A stretch of DNA of 64,000 nucleotides from Leptothermofonsia sichuanensis E412 (GCF_019891175.1 NZ_CP072600.1:2232001-2296000), one strand, 5' to 3'; shown: positions 37,501 to 46,032, counted from the stretch's first letter. Numbers and translations: made by a program. Notes: generated by a model from the letters alone, not told the origin.

Positions 37501-38020
37501 CGAAGCAGGCAAGCTGGACTTTAAACCTCAACGGATCGATCTGACGGCTTTTTGCCAGAAGTTGACAGCAGATCTTCAACTGGCGGCAGGCAGTCACCAC
37601 ACGCTGTCTTTCACCAGTCAGGGACCTGTTCAGGATGTGTGGATTGATCAGAAACTCCTGCGCCAGATCCTGACAAATTTGGTTTCAAATGCGATTAAAT
37701 ATTCACCTGGCGGTGGCATCGTTCAACTCCGACTGATCTATAATGTAAACTCTGTTCACCTGGAAGTCGAAGATGAAGGGATTGGCATTCCTGCTGAAGA
37801 TAGGGAACGACTGTTTGATGCCTTCTTCCGAGCCTCTAATGTAGGAGTTGTCCAGGGAACTGGTTTGGGATTAGCCACGGTTCAGCGGTGTGTTGATTTG
37901 CATGGAGGGAGTGTTGCGATCGCCAGTGAATTGGGTAAAGGAACAACCTTTACTGTAACCCTACCCCTCTATCCACCCAACCGACCAGCCGAACCAGAGG
38001 TCTTTTTCATTGAAGAATAG
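34526..38020 (+). CDS. Hybrid sensor kinase with cyanobacteriochrome-type GAF
   Basis: A 1164-aa soluble multi-domain kinase. Order: receiver (about 5-125, phospho-acceptor D58 in ILVDFMLP), GAF (about 140-315), PAS (about 345-460), PAS (465-590), GAF (595-750), coiled coil, PAS (about 805-925), HisKA (H939 in SMISHEFRTPL) and HATPase (LVSNAIKYSPGGG, GTGLGLATVQ). The first GAF has VLVYQFETPTSGRIVAES and LDACHVQLLERFQVQANL; Cys240-His241 is the bilin attachment dyad of phytochromes/cyanobacteriochromes, so it probably binds a bilin and senses light. No HWE or other output domain: it would phosphorylate its own receiver or another regulator. Confidence 0.88.
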   Translation: MDDRRTILILDDADDDRAIYRRFLQSDVRYTYHILETDQIEEALTLCQQAMPDAILVDFMLPNADGLEFLNQLKLQSGRTLLPVVFLTGQGSEMIAVQVMKSGAQDYLRKDRLTAEVLCRAINSVIERLALLQQLEHSQAQQRLIGEIALRIRQSLKLEEILEAVVTEVRAFLKTDRVLVYQFETPTSGRIVAESVQAEWSTIRHLHIEEPCFAGSLLQAYRQGKRRAIADIHAANLDACHVQLLERFQVQANLVVPILLNRQRATAEQGEPSACSLPDLWGLLIAHQCSSPRHWQPFELNLLDQLADQVAIAIQQATALYQAQTTLADLQSTQATLKKSEALYRAIVEDQTELIHRFLPDTTLTFVNQAYCRYFGRLPEDLLGTSCLSQVPEAEHPSIIQQLTSLSWQTPQTTYEHQVILSTGEVRWQQWTSRAIFDEQGKIVEYQAVGQDITGRKQTETKLKQHQEFLQTVIDTAPNLIFVKDWEGRYLLANKAMAHYYGKTVEELKELRDADLHFDPEAASQFLAQNQQVIRTQQPLFIPQERQIHPSRGERWLQWHKQAIYLPESQDFGVLGIGVDITARIQAEIALQNLAEGTASKTGNDFFPALVRCIAEVFGVRHAIVTERLDQQLHTLAFWSDQQLQPNLSYSLTQTPCEMTLQQGVYHCPDPTQDLFPRVPALAALGAISYLGVALFDAAGNPLGNLYILDRQAIGDRQPFEGILRVFAARASAELERKRAIEVLQQLNCELEHRVAERTTELVGTVELLNQEIQERQQAEAALRESEARFRTMADSAPMLLWMAGADGGCNFFNQSWLDFTGRTHEQECNHGWLTGVHPEDVQSCLSTYQAAFAARQEFQMEYRLRRADGEYRWLLDRGKPRFTPEGVFAGYIGSCIDITERKQIEDERQQTAEEIRKAFNRERELNELKSRFVSMISHEFRTPLTTIQSAADLLQHYEWSLEEKQERFQQIHSAVQHMTQLLEEVLVIGKAEAGKLDFKPQRIDLTAFCQKLTADLQLAAGSHHTLSFTSQGPVQDVWIDQKLLRQILTNLVSNAIKYSPGGGIVQLRLIYNVNSVHLEVEDEGIGIPAEDRERLFDAFFRASNVGVVQGTGLGLATVQRCVDLHGGSVAIASELGKGTTFTVTLPLYPPNRPAEPEVFFIEE

Positions 38021-38080
38021 TGGAAAGAAAGGAATATGATTTTGGAGCTTTCAACTCACAAAATCATTCTTGACAGATGA
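38020..38080. repeat. Partial R5 repeat
   Basis: AGTGGAAAGAAAGG and ACAAAATCATTCTTGACAG resemble one half of the R5 element seen at 30387-30482. Confidence 0.45.
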
Positions 38081-38110
38081 ATAAAACACCAATTCAAGTT
38101 CACAAGAAAT

Positions 38111-38132
38111 GGCTCAACACGAGTGTTGAGCC
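38111..38132. terminator. Perfect hairpin between convergent genes
   Basis: GGCTCAACAC and GTGTTGAGCC with a two-base centre; 10-bp perfect stem between the hybrid kinase (plus) and the DUF4278 gene (minus), a likely shared terminator, though without a T-tract. Confidence 0.6.
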
Positions 38133-38214
38133 ACTTATCGCGGGTATCAATTTCAACCACTCCTCACCCTGAATGAATAGATTGACATAGCCACGTTTCA
38201 TGACAGGATTTTTT

Positions 38215-38670
38215 CTAACTCATGGCTATATGGCTGCGTTCATAGTCAATCCATTCGTTGTATGGAGTATAGCCCTGGATGTGGTTGCGAAAGTGGACAG
38301 CCTCTTCCACTGTAAGACCCACTTCAGCGTCCATCCGAGCTAACATTGATTGTTCACGCTTCTTGACTTGCTGATGGCGATTCATCACCAGACGACGGAC
38401 AAGCTCATCCAATGCTGGCAGTTTTGCTGAAGGTTCTTGAGTAGCGGGAATTGAAACATCCGCTGGAACAGGTGAAATTGGCTGCTCCGGACGCCCGGTT
38501 TTGTAGGGAACCCCACGATAGGTCAACTCAACTTCAGGCCATGAACCATCTGTGACGAAGGCTGAATATTTTGCAGGCACACCTCGATACTTCCCTTCTC
38601 CCCGGTATCCACTGAACCTGATCGGGGTGGGCACTGGCTCATAGGTAATACCGCGATATTTGAGTTTCAT
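38215..38670 (-). CDS. DUF4278 protein with C-terminal HIQG module
   Basis: A 151-aa protein. Two DUF4278 units, each with a YRGxxY core (KYRGITYEP and TYRGVPYKTG), plus KYRGVPAKY between them. A Pro-rich linker follows, then a C-terminal module (about residues 88-151: NRHQQVKKREQSMLARMD, HFRNHIQG) shared with the small protein at 30597-30797. DUF4278 is a cyanobacterial family of unknown function, often stress-linked. Confidence 0.8.
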   Translation of the reverse strand: MKLKYRGITYEPVPTPIRFSGYRGEGKYRGVPAKYSAFVTDGSWPEVELTYRGVPYKTGRPEQPISPVPADVSIPATQEPSAKLPALDELVRRLVMNRHQQVKKREQSMLARMDAEVGLTVEEAVHFRNHIQGYTPYNEWIDYERSHIAMS

Positions 38671-39297
38671 AAAGTCACCTCCTGATTCAAGAGGCTGAGG
38701 CTTCAGGTAAGCTCACACCACCAGCAAACTTCACAAGTGTGAATGTTATATCTACCCAATTAAAATCACCCAATCAAAGTCACCTAATCAAAATAGTGCT
38801 CAAGACCACTGAGAGGGAGGGTAAGGATCTCCGGATTTCCTCTCAGTGGTAACTGACTATTTGATTCAGGACTGCCTCCTCTGTCAGCGTATGAGTTTTG
38901 GTTTCGGTGCTCTATCTCCCCCGGATATAGCTGCCTCTTCTTCAGATCCTGGTTCAGTTTTACTTTTTACCTATACGCGCTACAGGTTGAGAGTGTTACT
39001 GCTTCCTCTACATCCCGGTAAGTTCCGATTCCATCTATATATTAACATAATCCTGGTTCAGACCATGATTTCAATCCTAAAGCAATTTCAACTACAACTG
39101 TTTTATATAGCGTTTTTCAATTGAGTGAAGAACGAAAGTGTGAGGTACAGTGAAGTGTTTTGCACTCGACTATACCTCACACCCTTGAAAAGAGCTATAG
39201 AGAATTGATTCAGAATTCCAAGAAATCAGATCTCTGGTGAGACATTCAACGAAACCTGGGTATCTAGTAGGAGAAATCTGATTTCTGTACCGGCGTT
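38671..39297. other. 627-bp region without a supported gene, several hairpins
   Basis: Near tandem AATCACCCAATCAAAGTCACC units at about 38761-38795. A long hairpin has ACCACTGAGAGG and CCTCTCAGTGGT arms (38805-38850). An R6 copy is at 39115-39199 and an R3 copy at 39204-39298. A 92-codon open frame on the plus strand (38846-39124) has no recognisable features and is not called. Confidence 0.55.
39115..39199. repeat. Repeat family R6, full copy
   Basis: TATAGCGTTTTTCAATTGAG at the left and CCTTGAAAAGAGCTATA at the right; the outer 15 bp are inverted with two mismatches, and the inside holds GTGAGGTACAG and CTATACCTCACA, a second inverted pair. MITE-like. Confidence 0.7.
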
Positions 39298-39492
39298 CTA
39301 GCCTGAAACTTTGACCTGAATCGATTTTTGATGCGTAATCGAGTTTGATTGTAGATCTCGAAAACCAATCCGAAGTTGTCCATGCCCTGGCGCGATCGCC
39401 CTTAAAGTGTAAATGCAACTATGGATACCATCCTCCTCTAAAACATCTTGACGGATAGATTCTATAAAAGCAGGCAATTCAATAAAGGGCAT
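39298..39492 (-). CDS. Possible small ORF downstream of the U32 gene
   Basis: A 64-codon frame starting MPFIELPAFIESIRQ, 12 bp beyond the U32 stop, with AAGGGTG just upstream. The second half (YTLRAIAPGHGQLRIGFRD, then SIQVKVSG) has alternating strand-like character and could be the C-terminal remnant of a beta-rich domain such as a chagasin-like inhibitor. I cannot identify it, and it may be a pseudogene fragment. Confidence 0.35.
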   Translation of the reverse strand: MPFIELPAFIESIRQDVLEEDGIHSCIYTLRAIAPGHGQLRIGFRDLQSNSITHQKSIQVKVSG

Positions 39493-39503
39493 CACCCTTG
39501 GAC

Positions 39504-42248
39504 TCACCAGACATCCGCCTGGTGGTACAAGGGATGTTGTGAGTGCCCAGCCTGTCGGAACGGACCACGGGTGACTCCAAGCTGGTTCTGCAACTTGAGT
39601 TCTCGCCAGAGTTGGGAGCCTGTGATCTGCCCCTGGAGCAATTGCCGATAGCACTGGATGGTCTGTATTACCTGCGCTGGAGGTTCATTCAGAAATTCAA
39701 GCCGAAAGTACCGTAAACCCAGTTTCAAGAGATGCTGGATGTATTCTGCCCCTGTTTGCGCTGTGCCATTAAACACGGTATTGCGGCATCCGGCATCTGC
39801 CCGCAAAATATGCTCAGTCCCAACCCGATCGCGCAGTTTGACTTCCTGGGTTTCACAGGGACGACCACAATTGGTGTAATCGGTTCCGGTTGAGAGAAAC
39901 GCACAGAATACACAATGTTCCATGTGAAACATTGGCATGTGCTGATGAATCGTGACCTCAAACCATTCCGGGGGAGCCATCAGCAACAAATCTTCAAGCT
40001 GGTTAATAGCCAGGTCATAGGATGCCGTCAGGCGCTCTAACCCAAATTTCTGTTTGAAATAGTCAGCCGTTAGGGGATTAGCAACATTGAGCGAAAAGTC
40101 TCCAATGCAGCGCTCTCCGGCAAAAAATGATAAATGGTCATAGTTCCGCACCAGATAACCGTCTGCCCCCGGCGATCGCACCTGTTGCAAAATCCACTGT
40201 TCGCCCGGTTTAGTGATTCGTGGTGGAGCAAGCCAGAGGGAAGGAGGAGGGAAGAATTGTTGGCTTCGAGGGGAGCACTCAGCCGAATAGTTGTGAGTTG
40301 TTCCTAAGCCTGCATGACTCTCACCATGCTTTACCCAGTTCCCGGTCCCCTGCCTCACCTGTTGCACCGCTTTCCGATACAGGCGGGGGTCTTCAAACTC
40401 GCAGTACAGCGTTTCAACACCTGTTGTCAGGGCCGCTTCAAGCTGAGCTAAGTTTCGCACTAATACAATCAAGTGGGGCTGTGATGGATCGGTGCCGTTG
40501 GATTGCCCCCGCTCTGGCAGCAAGTCGCTCAATGACGTGTGCGATCGCAACTCCCAGTGCCGGGGCTGTGATCGCAATTCCTCTAGTTGGGTAACCAGTT
40601 CTCGCCGCAGACGGTTCAGTTCACTCACAGGCAGCATCACAGAGCCACGGAGATGGTTCGTCAGCTTTTCCAGACGAAAAGGTGTGTGACCCAGACGGCT
40701 GAATTGCTCCTGTAACCGTTGCTGGCTGAGGGGTTTCGTATGCGCCTCAACTAGAGCAATGGCAGAGTCAGCCTGGGCAATATAGCCCAGTTCGTCACGG
40801 GCGATCACGGTCAACGGCAACCCCACCTGACCATAAACCTCAACTTTAATTGGACGTTGAAACTGTGGGGTATCCCCAGTAAAGGTCTGGCGCAACTGCC
40901 GATCCAGTTCCGGGTCGCTGGTCTTCCAGAGGCGATCGCCCGGATGCAGCCGTTTCAGGTTCAAATCGTGCCGACCAAACGTCAGGATGGTTTCCTCGCC
41001 GCGGTGCTCCACAGCATAGATTCGCCCACCCTGCTCTTTTGCCTCAGGATGCCCATTATCAAATACCACCCCATCTCCCGGCTTCACTGGAGCCTGAAGC
41101 CGGACCATAACTTGATCCTTTTGAATGCGCGTCACCTCACCCAGATAAACTCCCCGTTTCTTCCCGAACCGGGCATGGACCAGTTCCTGATTGTTAATTC
41201 CACGGAACCAGCCAGTGTAAAGACCGCGAGAGAATGCCATTTCCAGATGGTACCGATCAGAAGCCGGATACCGGGTATCAGGTATCGGGTATCGGGAGTC
41301 AGAAGAAGAAAGGGAAGTCTCAGATTTTGAAATCCGATACCCTGTCCCCTGGTCCCTACTCCCTGTTCCATCCCCTGCCGCCAGCGTTGCCATCACCCGA
41401 TCCAGAGCCTGCCGATATACACGAGTTACATTCGCTACATATTCTGGGCTTTTCAGACGCCCCTCAATTTTCAAACAACTGACCCCTGCATGCACCAGTT
41501 CTGGCAGCACTTCTAACCCTGCCAGGTCTTGGGGACTGAGGAGGTATTTGCGATCGCCCAGTTCCACAGGTTGTCCATCGGCAATCAATTCATAGGGCAT
41601 CCGGCAAGCCTGGGCACATTCTCCCCGATTGGCAGAACGCCCCCCCAGAGACTCACTCGTCAGGCACTGCCCCGAATAGGCAACACACAGCGCTCCATGC
41701 ACAAACACTTCCAACGGCAGCGAAAGCTCTTGCTCACTTGCCTGTTTCTGAATCGTGTGGATTTCCTTCAGGGAACATTCACGGGCAAGCACCACCAGTT
41801 GACAGCCCAGCGATCGGGCAAACTCCACCCCTGCCACACTGGTAATCGTCATTTGGGTAGAAGCATGGATTGGAAAATCGGGTGATAGATGGCGGATTAA
41901 ACGGCAAACTCCCACATCCTGCACAATCACGGCATCCACACCAGCAGTGATGATGGCGCGAAGGTACTGCTCCGCTTCTGGCAATTCTCCGGAGAAAACT
42001 AGCGTGTTCAGTGTGACATATCCTTTTACCCCCCGACGGTGCAAAAACTCCATCAGGCGGGGTAAATCTGCTTCCGTAAAGTTCTGCGCCCGCATCCGCG
42101 CATTAAATCGCTCTAACCCAAAATAAATCGCATCCGCTCCATTCTCAACCGCGGCTCTGGCACACGCCCAGTGACCCGCCGGAGCCAGCAGTTCTGGGCA
42201 TCGGTGCGTAATCATCAATTCTGAAATTTCCTCTGGAGTAGGCTGCAT
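39504..42248 (-). CDS. U32 family peptidase / RlhA-like protein
   Basis: A large U32 (YhbU/RlhA) family protein, 914 aa from MQPTPEEI. The N-terminal barrel has CPELLAPAGHWACARAAVENG and AIYFGLERFNARMR. Cysteine-rich motifs CVAYSGQCL, GECAQACRMPY, EHCVFCAF and TNCGRPC probably ligate an Fe-S cluster. RlhA makes 5-hydroxycytidine in 23S rRNA and related proteins hydroxylate tRNA; which applies here is inferred only. Two insertions look foreign: about residues 292-332 (SRYPIPDTRYPAS) and 634-669 (HNYSAECSPRSQQFF), both coded by DNA resembling intergenic repeats. They keep the frame open. Confidence 0.87.
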   Translation of the reverse strand: MQPTPEEISELMITHRCPELLAPAGHWACARAAVENGADAIYFGLERFNARMRAQNFTEADLPRLMEFLHRRGVKGYVTLNTLVFSGELPEAEQYLRAIITAGVDAVIVQDVGVCRLIRHLSPDFPIHASTQMTITSVAGVEFARSLGCQLVVLARECSLKEIHTIQKQASEQELSLPLEVFVHGALCVAYSGQCLTSESLGGRSANRGECAQACRMPYELIADGQPVELGDRKYLLSPQDLAGLEVLPELVHAGVSCLKIEGRLKSPEYVANVTRVYRQALDRVMATLAAGDGTGSRDQGTGYRISKSETSLSSSDSRYPIPDTRYPASDRYHLEMAFSRGLYTGWFRGINNQELVHARFGKKRGVYLGEVTRIQKDQVMVRLQAPVKPGDGVVFDNGHPEAKEQGGRIYAVEHRGEETILTFGRHDLNLKRLHPGDRLWKTSDPELDRQLRQTFTGDTPQFQRPIKVEVYGQVGLPLTVIARDELGYIAQADSAIALVEAHTKPLSQQRLQEQFSRLGHTPFRLEKLTNHLRGSVMLPVSELNRLRRELVTQLEELRSQPRHWELRSHTSLSDLLPERGQSNGTDPSQPHLIVLVRNLAQLEAALTTGVETLYCEFEDPRLYRKAVQQVRQGTGNWVKHGESHAGLGTTHNYSAECSPRSQQFFPPPSLWLAPPRITKPGEQWILQQVRSPGADGYLVRNYDHLSFFAGERCIGDFSLNVANPLTADYFKQKFGLERLTASYDLAINQLEDLLLMAPPEWFEVTIHQHMPMFHMEHCVFCAFLSTGTDYTNCGRPCETQEVKLRDRVGTEHILRADAGCRNTVFNGTAQTGAEYIQHLLKLGLRYFRLEFLNEPPAQVIQTIQCYRQLLQGQITGSQLWRELKLQNQLGVTRGPFRQAGHSQHPLYHQADVW

Positions 42249-42263
42249 TGGGCTTGCCATCAC

Positions 42264-42546
42264 GAAGGCATGAGAATTTTATAACCTGAAACGTCACCGC
42301 AAAGACTCCCATTCATTATCGTGACGATACTTTTACCCCTGTAAAAAATTTTCCTTTTAGATACTATTTGTCAATGACAGAAATCACACAACAAATGTAA
42401 AAAATACTGTAAACAAAAGCAATAAAAATTAAATTGGATTTTCCCTCAGAAAATCATTGTTCCAGTATTTTTTGCAGCCTATTCTGCGATTTGCCTGTGC
42501 TAAATTGGGCGTAATCTTCCGCAGTTTCTCCTTCGGCTTAAGAATT
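42264..42546. other. AT-rich region upstream of the processing protease
   Basis: Strongly AT-rich (for example AAAAATTTTCCTTTTAG and AAGCAATAAAAATTAAATTGG), with the divergent promoters for the U32 gene and the protease. No gene or clear hairpin seen. Confidence 0.5.
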
Positions 42547-43860
42547 ATGGCAATCACAAAACGTGGGCTTGTTTTAGGCGCAACCGCTGCTGCTGTCAGT
42601 GCTGTAACGATTACCGGAGCCGGACTCCATCTATCCGCAGGACAAGCCTTCTTCACTGAAAGCCCGAAGGAACTCGTCGATGAAGTCTGGCAGATTATTG
42701 ACCAGCAATACGTGGATGGCACTTTCAATCAGGCAGATTGGAAAGCTGTCCGAAAAGAATATTTGAATCGTTCCTACTCCAATAAGGAAGAAGCCTACAA
42801 AGCCATCCGAGAAATGCTGAAGAAGCTGGATGATCCCTACACGCGCTTCATGGATCCGGACGAGTTCAAGAATATGCAGATTGATACCTCTGGTGAGTTA
42901 ACGGGAGTAGGAATTCAACTGGCAGCCGACGAGAAAACCAAAAAGTTGACGGTCATTGCTCCCATTGAAGACTCTCCGGCTGCCGCCGCTGGAATTCTGG
43001 CAAAAGATATCATTGCCTATATTGACGGTAAGTCTACCGAAGGAATGCCTGTTGATCAGGCAGTCAAGCTGATTCGTGGAAAACCTGGAACACCGATCAG
43101 GCTGACGATTTTGCGCGGCACTCAGCAGATTGACTTTAATCTCAAACGCGCCCGAATCGAAATCCATCCTGTGCGGGCCAGCTATCAGAAAACGCCCACA
43201 GGCGGCATCGGTTATATTCGGCTGGTCCAGTTCAGCGCGAATGCTCCCCAGGAAATGCGCAGCGCAATTCAAAAGCTGGAAAAACAGCAGGTCAATGGCT
43301 ACATCCTTGATTTACGCTCTAACCCGGGGGGGCTGTTGTATACCAGCATCGATATCGCCCGTATGTGGCTGAAGGAAGGGGCGATCGTGTCTACAGTCGA
43401 TCGCAAGGGTGAGCAAGAGCGAGAGCGGGCAAACAATCGATCACTGACGGATAAACCGTTGGTTGTGCTGGTGGATGGTGGTTCTGCCAGCGCCAGCGAA
43501 ATTCTCTCTGGTGCTTTACAGGACAATAAACGGGCTGTTCTGGTCGGCACCAAGACTTTTGGTAAAGGATTGGTGCAATCGGTTCGCAGTGTAGACTGCC
43601 CCACCCCCAGTTCCAGAGATTGTGCAGGTCTGGCCGTGACGATCGCCAAGTATCTTACCCCCAGTGGGCGAGACATCAACAAGCATGGTATTGAACCTGA
43701 TGTGGAAGTTAAATTGAGCGACGAGCAGCGTAAAGATCTCAGTACCAACCGGGAAAAAATTGGCACCGCAGAAGATCCTCAGTACGCCAAAGCACTGGAT
43801 GTCCTGACCCAGCAGATCAAAGCGCAGCAGCAGACTCCGCGATCGCGTGGACAGAGCTAA
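42547..43860 (+). CDS. C-terminal processing protease (S41 family)
   Basis: Periplasmic/lumenal serine protease, 437 aa. An N-terminal signal-like hydrophobic stretch (about residues 6-28) is followed by a PDZ domain (about 95-185) and the S41 catalytic domain: the serine lies in GGSASASEILSGAL and the lysine in GTKTFGKGLVQ. Cyanobacteria have three such enzymes (CtpA, CtpB, CtpC); CtpA matures the D1 protein of photosystem II. Which paralogue this is cannot be decided here. The frame is open upstream to 42457, but MAITKRGLVLG starts a normal signal peptide. Confidence 0.92.
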   Translation: MAITKRGLVLGATAAAVSAVTITGAGLHLSAGQAFFTESPKELVDEVWQIIDQQYVDGTFNQADWKAVRKEYLNRSYSNKEEAYKAIREMLKKLDDPYTRFMDPDEFKNMQIDTSGELTGVGIQLAADEKTKKLTVIAPIEDSPAAAAGILAKDIIAYIDGKSTEGMPVDQAVKLIRGKPGTPIRLTILRGTQQIDFNLKRARIEIHPVRASYQKTPTGGIGYIRLVQFSANAPQEMRSAIQKLEKQQVNGYILDLRSNPGGLLYTSIDIARMWLKEGAIVSTVDRKGEQERERANNRSLTDKPLVVLVDGGSASASEILSGALQDNKRAVLVGTKTFGKGLVQSVRSVDCPTPSSRDCAGLAVTIAKYLTPSGRDINKHGIEPDVEVKLSDEQRKDLSTNREKIGTAEDPQYAKALDVLTQQIKAQQQTPRSRGQS

Positions 43861-43877
43861 GTAATCCCCCAGAGTTA

Positions 43878-43909
43878 GACCCCGGAGGTTTTTCAAAACT
43901 TCCAGGGTC
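43878..43909. terminator. Hairpin between convergent genes
   Basis: GACCCCGGAGGTTTT and AAAACTTCCAGGGTC form a near-perfect stem 17 bp after the protease stop and just before the convergent kinase stop, serving either strand. Confidence 0.75.
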
Positions 43910-43928
43910 TTGTGATTTAGATTTAATC

Positions 43929-45749
43929 TCAGGGTGAGATCATCAGGGGTTCCTGATACAGGGGAACGGTGAAGGTAACAGTCGATCCCAGACCTTCACC
44001 CATACTGTAGAAATTGACAACTCCACCCATCGTCTCAACTAACTTTTGGGAAATTGCCAGCCCCAATCCGGTGCCTCCATACTGGCGGGTGCGGGAACCA
44101 TCCACCTGGCTGAAGGATTGGAACAATTTGTCCTGTTTGTCCAGGGAAACACCAATGCCAGTATCAGCAACCCGTACCTTTGCCATTCCAGGAAGTTCCT
44201 GATTCTGGACGATGGTCTTCTTTTTGATGATCTCAACGCTAACGGTAATCCCTCCCTCATGGGTAAATTTGATGGCATTACCCACCAGGTTGAGCAGCAC
44301 CTGCAACAGCCGTTGATAGTTCCCGTAAAGAATAATCTCATCTTCTGTGGGCGGTTTTTCAATTTTGAAGCTGAGGTTTTTCTGACGGATCTGACTATCG
44401 GTTAAATCTTTGACATCCTGCAGGAGTTCACTCAGTTTGACCGCATCCATCTCAATTTCGAGCTTGCCAGCTTCAATTTTGGCAATATCCAGGACATCCG
44501 TGATGATATCTAACAGGTGAAGTGCAGCACGGTATGCCTCTTTGATAAATTCGTTTTGCTCCTCCGGGTCGTCTGCCATGCCATCCATAATTAGCTTCAG
44601 GAAGCCAATCATGCCATTGAGGGGGGTTCGCAGTTCGTGGGAGGTGTTTGCCAGGAATTCACTTTTCAGCCTGGAAGCTTCTTCTGCCTGATTGCGGGCT
44701 TCTTCTGCCTGACTGCGGGCAATTTCCAGTTCTCGATGCTTTTGCAGAAGTTTAAAGTTTGCCTCTCGTAATTCAGTGGCAAGGGCCTGACTGTCAGTAA
44801 ACAGCGTGGCATGGGCGATCGCCGTCCCCACCTGATCCGCTAAATCCTGCATCAGATCCAGTTCCGCTTCACTCCAGATCCGGGGGCGATCGCACTGGTG
44901 CAGGATAATTAAACCATTCGGCTGATCCTGATAACAGGTTGCCACAACCAGCATGGAGCACCAGGCTGGAGATTCTCTCTCCGATCCCTGACTGGCCTGA
45001 TCCCGTTGAGAAATAACGGGTTTCAATTTATGGATGGCATCCTGGAGACAGGGATCTTCAGAGATCCAGAATTCCTGTCCCATTAACGAGGGAAGCTGGT
45101 TGTCGCAGTACTCAGCAACTACCTCAACCTTTTGACTGAATGGCTTGTAAGGACAAATGACACAACGGTTAACACTGAGCGCCTTTCCCAGTCCTTTCAC
45201 AGTCTGATGCCAGATTGTAGATAGATCAAGCGTGCGACGGATATTCCAGGAAATTTGGGTCAGCAGTTTTTGATAGCGGTCTGATGTAAGAGAGTAAGCA
45301 ACCTCAAGGTCTGAGCCTGAAACTATTTTATCGTCAATAGTTGAAGCCAGGGGGCGTCCTGCTACAACTACCATAGTTGGCAGACAGTCGGGCACCGGCA
45401 CCGGACTCATCACCAGATCCAACAAAATGGTTTGATTGGCACAGTGGAAATAACACCGAAAGCGCTCTGGTGAGAGAGAATTGAGTACGCGCTGAATCCG
45501 CTCACGGTAAGAGATCGGGTCAACCGGATAGAACACTTCCCCCGTGTTGCTCAGAACCTGCTCTGGAGTGATACCGTATTCAGCCGCTGCCGGCCAGCGG
45601 AACGACAAAAAATTCCCCCTGGCATCTTGAGAAAACACCAGATCATTTCTCATTCCCTGAGAATCATTTCCGGTGGAATGAAGTTCATCATCTGAATGAA
45701 GTTCGTGATCTTCAGATAAGGAATTTTGCAGGTTGGTGGAGGGAATCAT
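43929..45749 (-). CDS. PAS-GAF sensor histidine kinase
   Basis: A soluble sensor kinase of 606 aa. A PAS domain (about residues 35-130: FSQDARGNFLSFRWPAAAEY) is followed by GAF (about 165-320), a coiled coil with repeated EEARNQAEEAS, HisKA (FLANTSHELRTPLNGMIGF) and HATPase (LLNLVGNAIKFTHEGG, VADTGIGVS, GGTGLGLAI). The GAF has VNRCVICPYK but no Cys-His dyad of the phytochrome kind, so bilin binding is not supported. No receiver domain or regulator gene adjoins. Confidence 0.9.
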   Translation of the reverse strand: MIPSTNLQNSLSEDHELHSDDELHSTGNDSQGMRNDLVFSQDARGNFLSFRWPAAAEYGITPEQVLSNTGEVFYPVDPISYRERIQRVLNSLSPERFRCYFHCANQTILLDLVMSPVPVPDCLPTMVVVAGRPLASTIDDKIVSGSDLEVAYSLTSDRYQKLLTQISWNIRRTLDLSTIWHQTVKGLGKALSVNRCVICPYKPFSQKVEVVAEYCDNQLPSLMGQEFWISEDPCLQDAIHKLKPVISQRDQASQGSERESPAWCSMLVVATCYQDQPNGLIILHQCDRPRIWSEAELDLMQDLADQVGTAIAHATLFTDSQALATELREANFKLLQKHRELEIARSQAEEARNQAEEASRLKSEFLANTSHELRTPLNGMIGFLKLIMDGMADDPEEQNEFIKEAYRAALHLLDIITDVLDIAKIEAGKLEIEMDAVKLSELLQDVKDLTDSQIRQKNLSFKIEKPPTEDEIILYGNYQRLLQVLLNLVGNAIKFTHEGGITVSVEIIKKKTIVQNQELPGMAKVRVADTGIGVSLDKQDKLFQSFSQVDGSRTRQYGGTGLGLAISQKLVETMGGVVNFYSMGEGLGSTVTFTVPLYQEPLMISP

Positions 45750-46032
45750 TAGGCGTTTGAGCTAGGAGCAGGTAAGTGCGACGATAAACGCAGACCATTG
45801 AAAAGCTAACCTGGCCAGATACACTCAATATTAGATTGGATAGCCTACAGTAAATCCACAGAAGTACGGGGGTAATGCAACCACTATTTGGAACAGAATT
45901 CAGCAACCATACAGAGAGCTGACGGTAAAAAACCAGAGGTCAGGACAAGCGGAAGAACAGGAATATATATGAAATATATATATTGTTTGTTGTCACGGCT
46001 GATTGTCACGTCATTGTTGCAACAAACCGTCA
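45750..46032. other. Intergenic region upstream of the PAS-GAF kinase
   Basis: Contains the kinase promoter region and an ATATATATGAAATATATATA near-palindrome at about 45963-45983. No gene seen. Confidence 0.5.

Noticed and set aside
38846-39124. 92-codon plus-strand frame in the 38.7-39.3 kb gap
   Set aside because: Unusual composition, runs into an R6 repeat, no ribosome binding site or motif.
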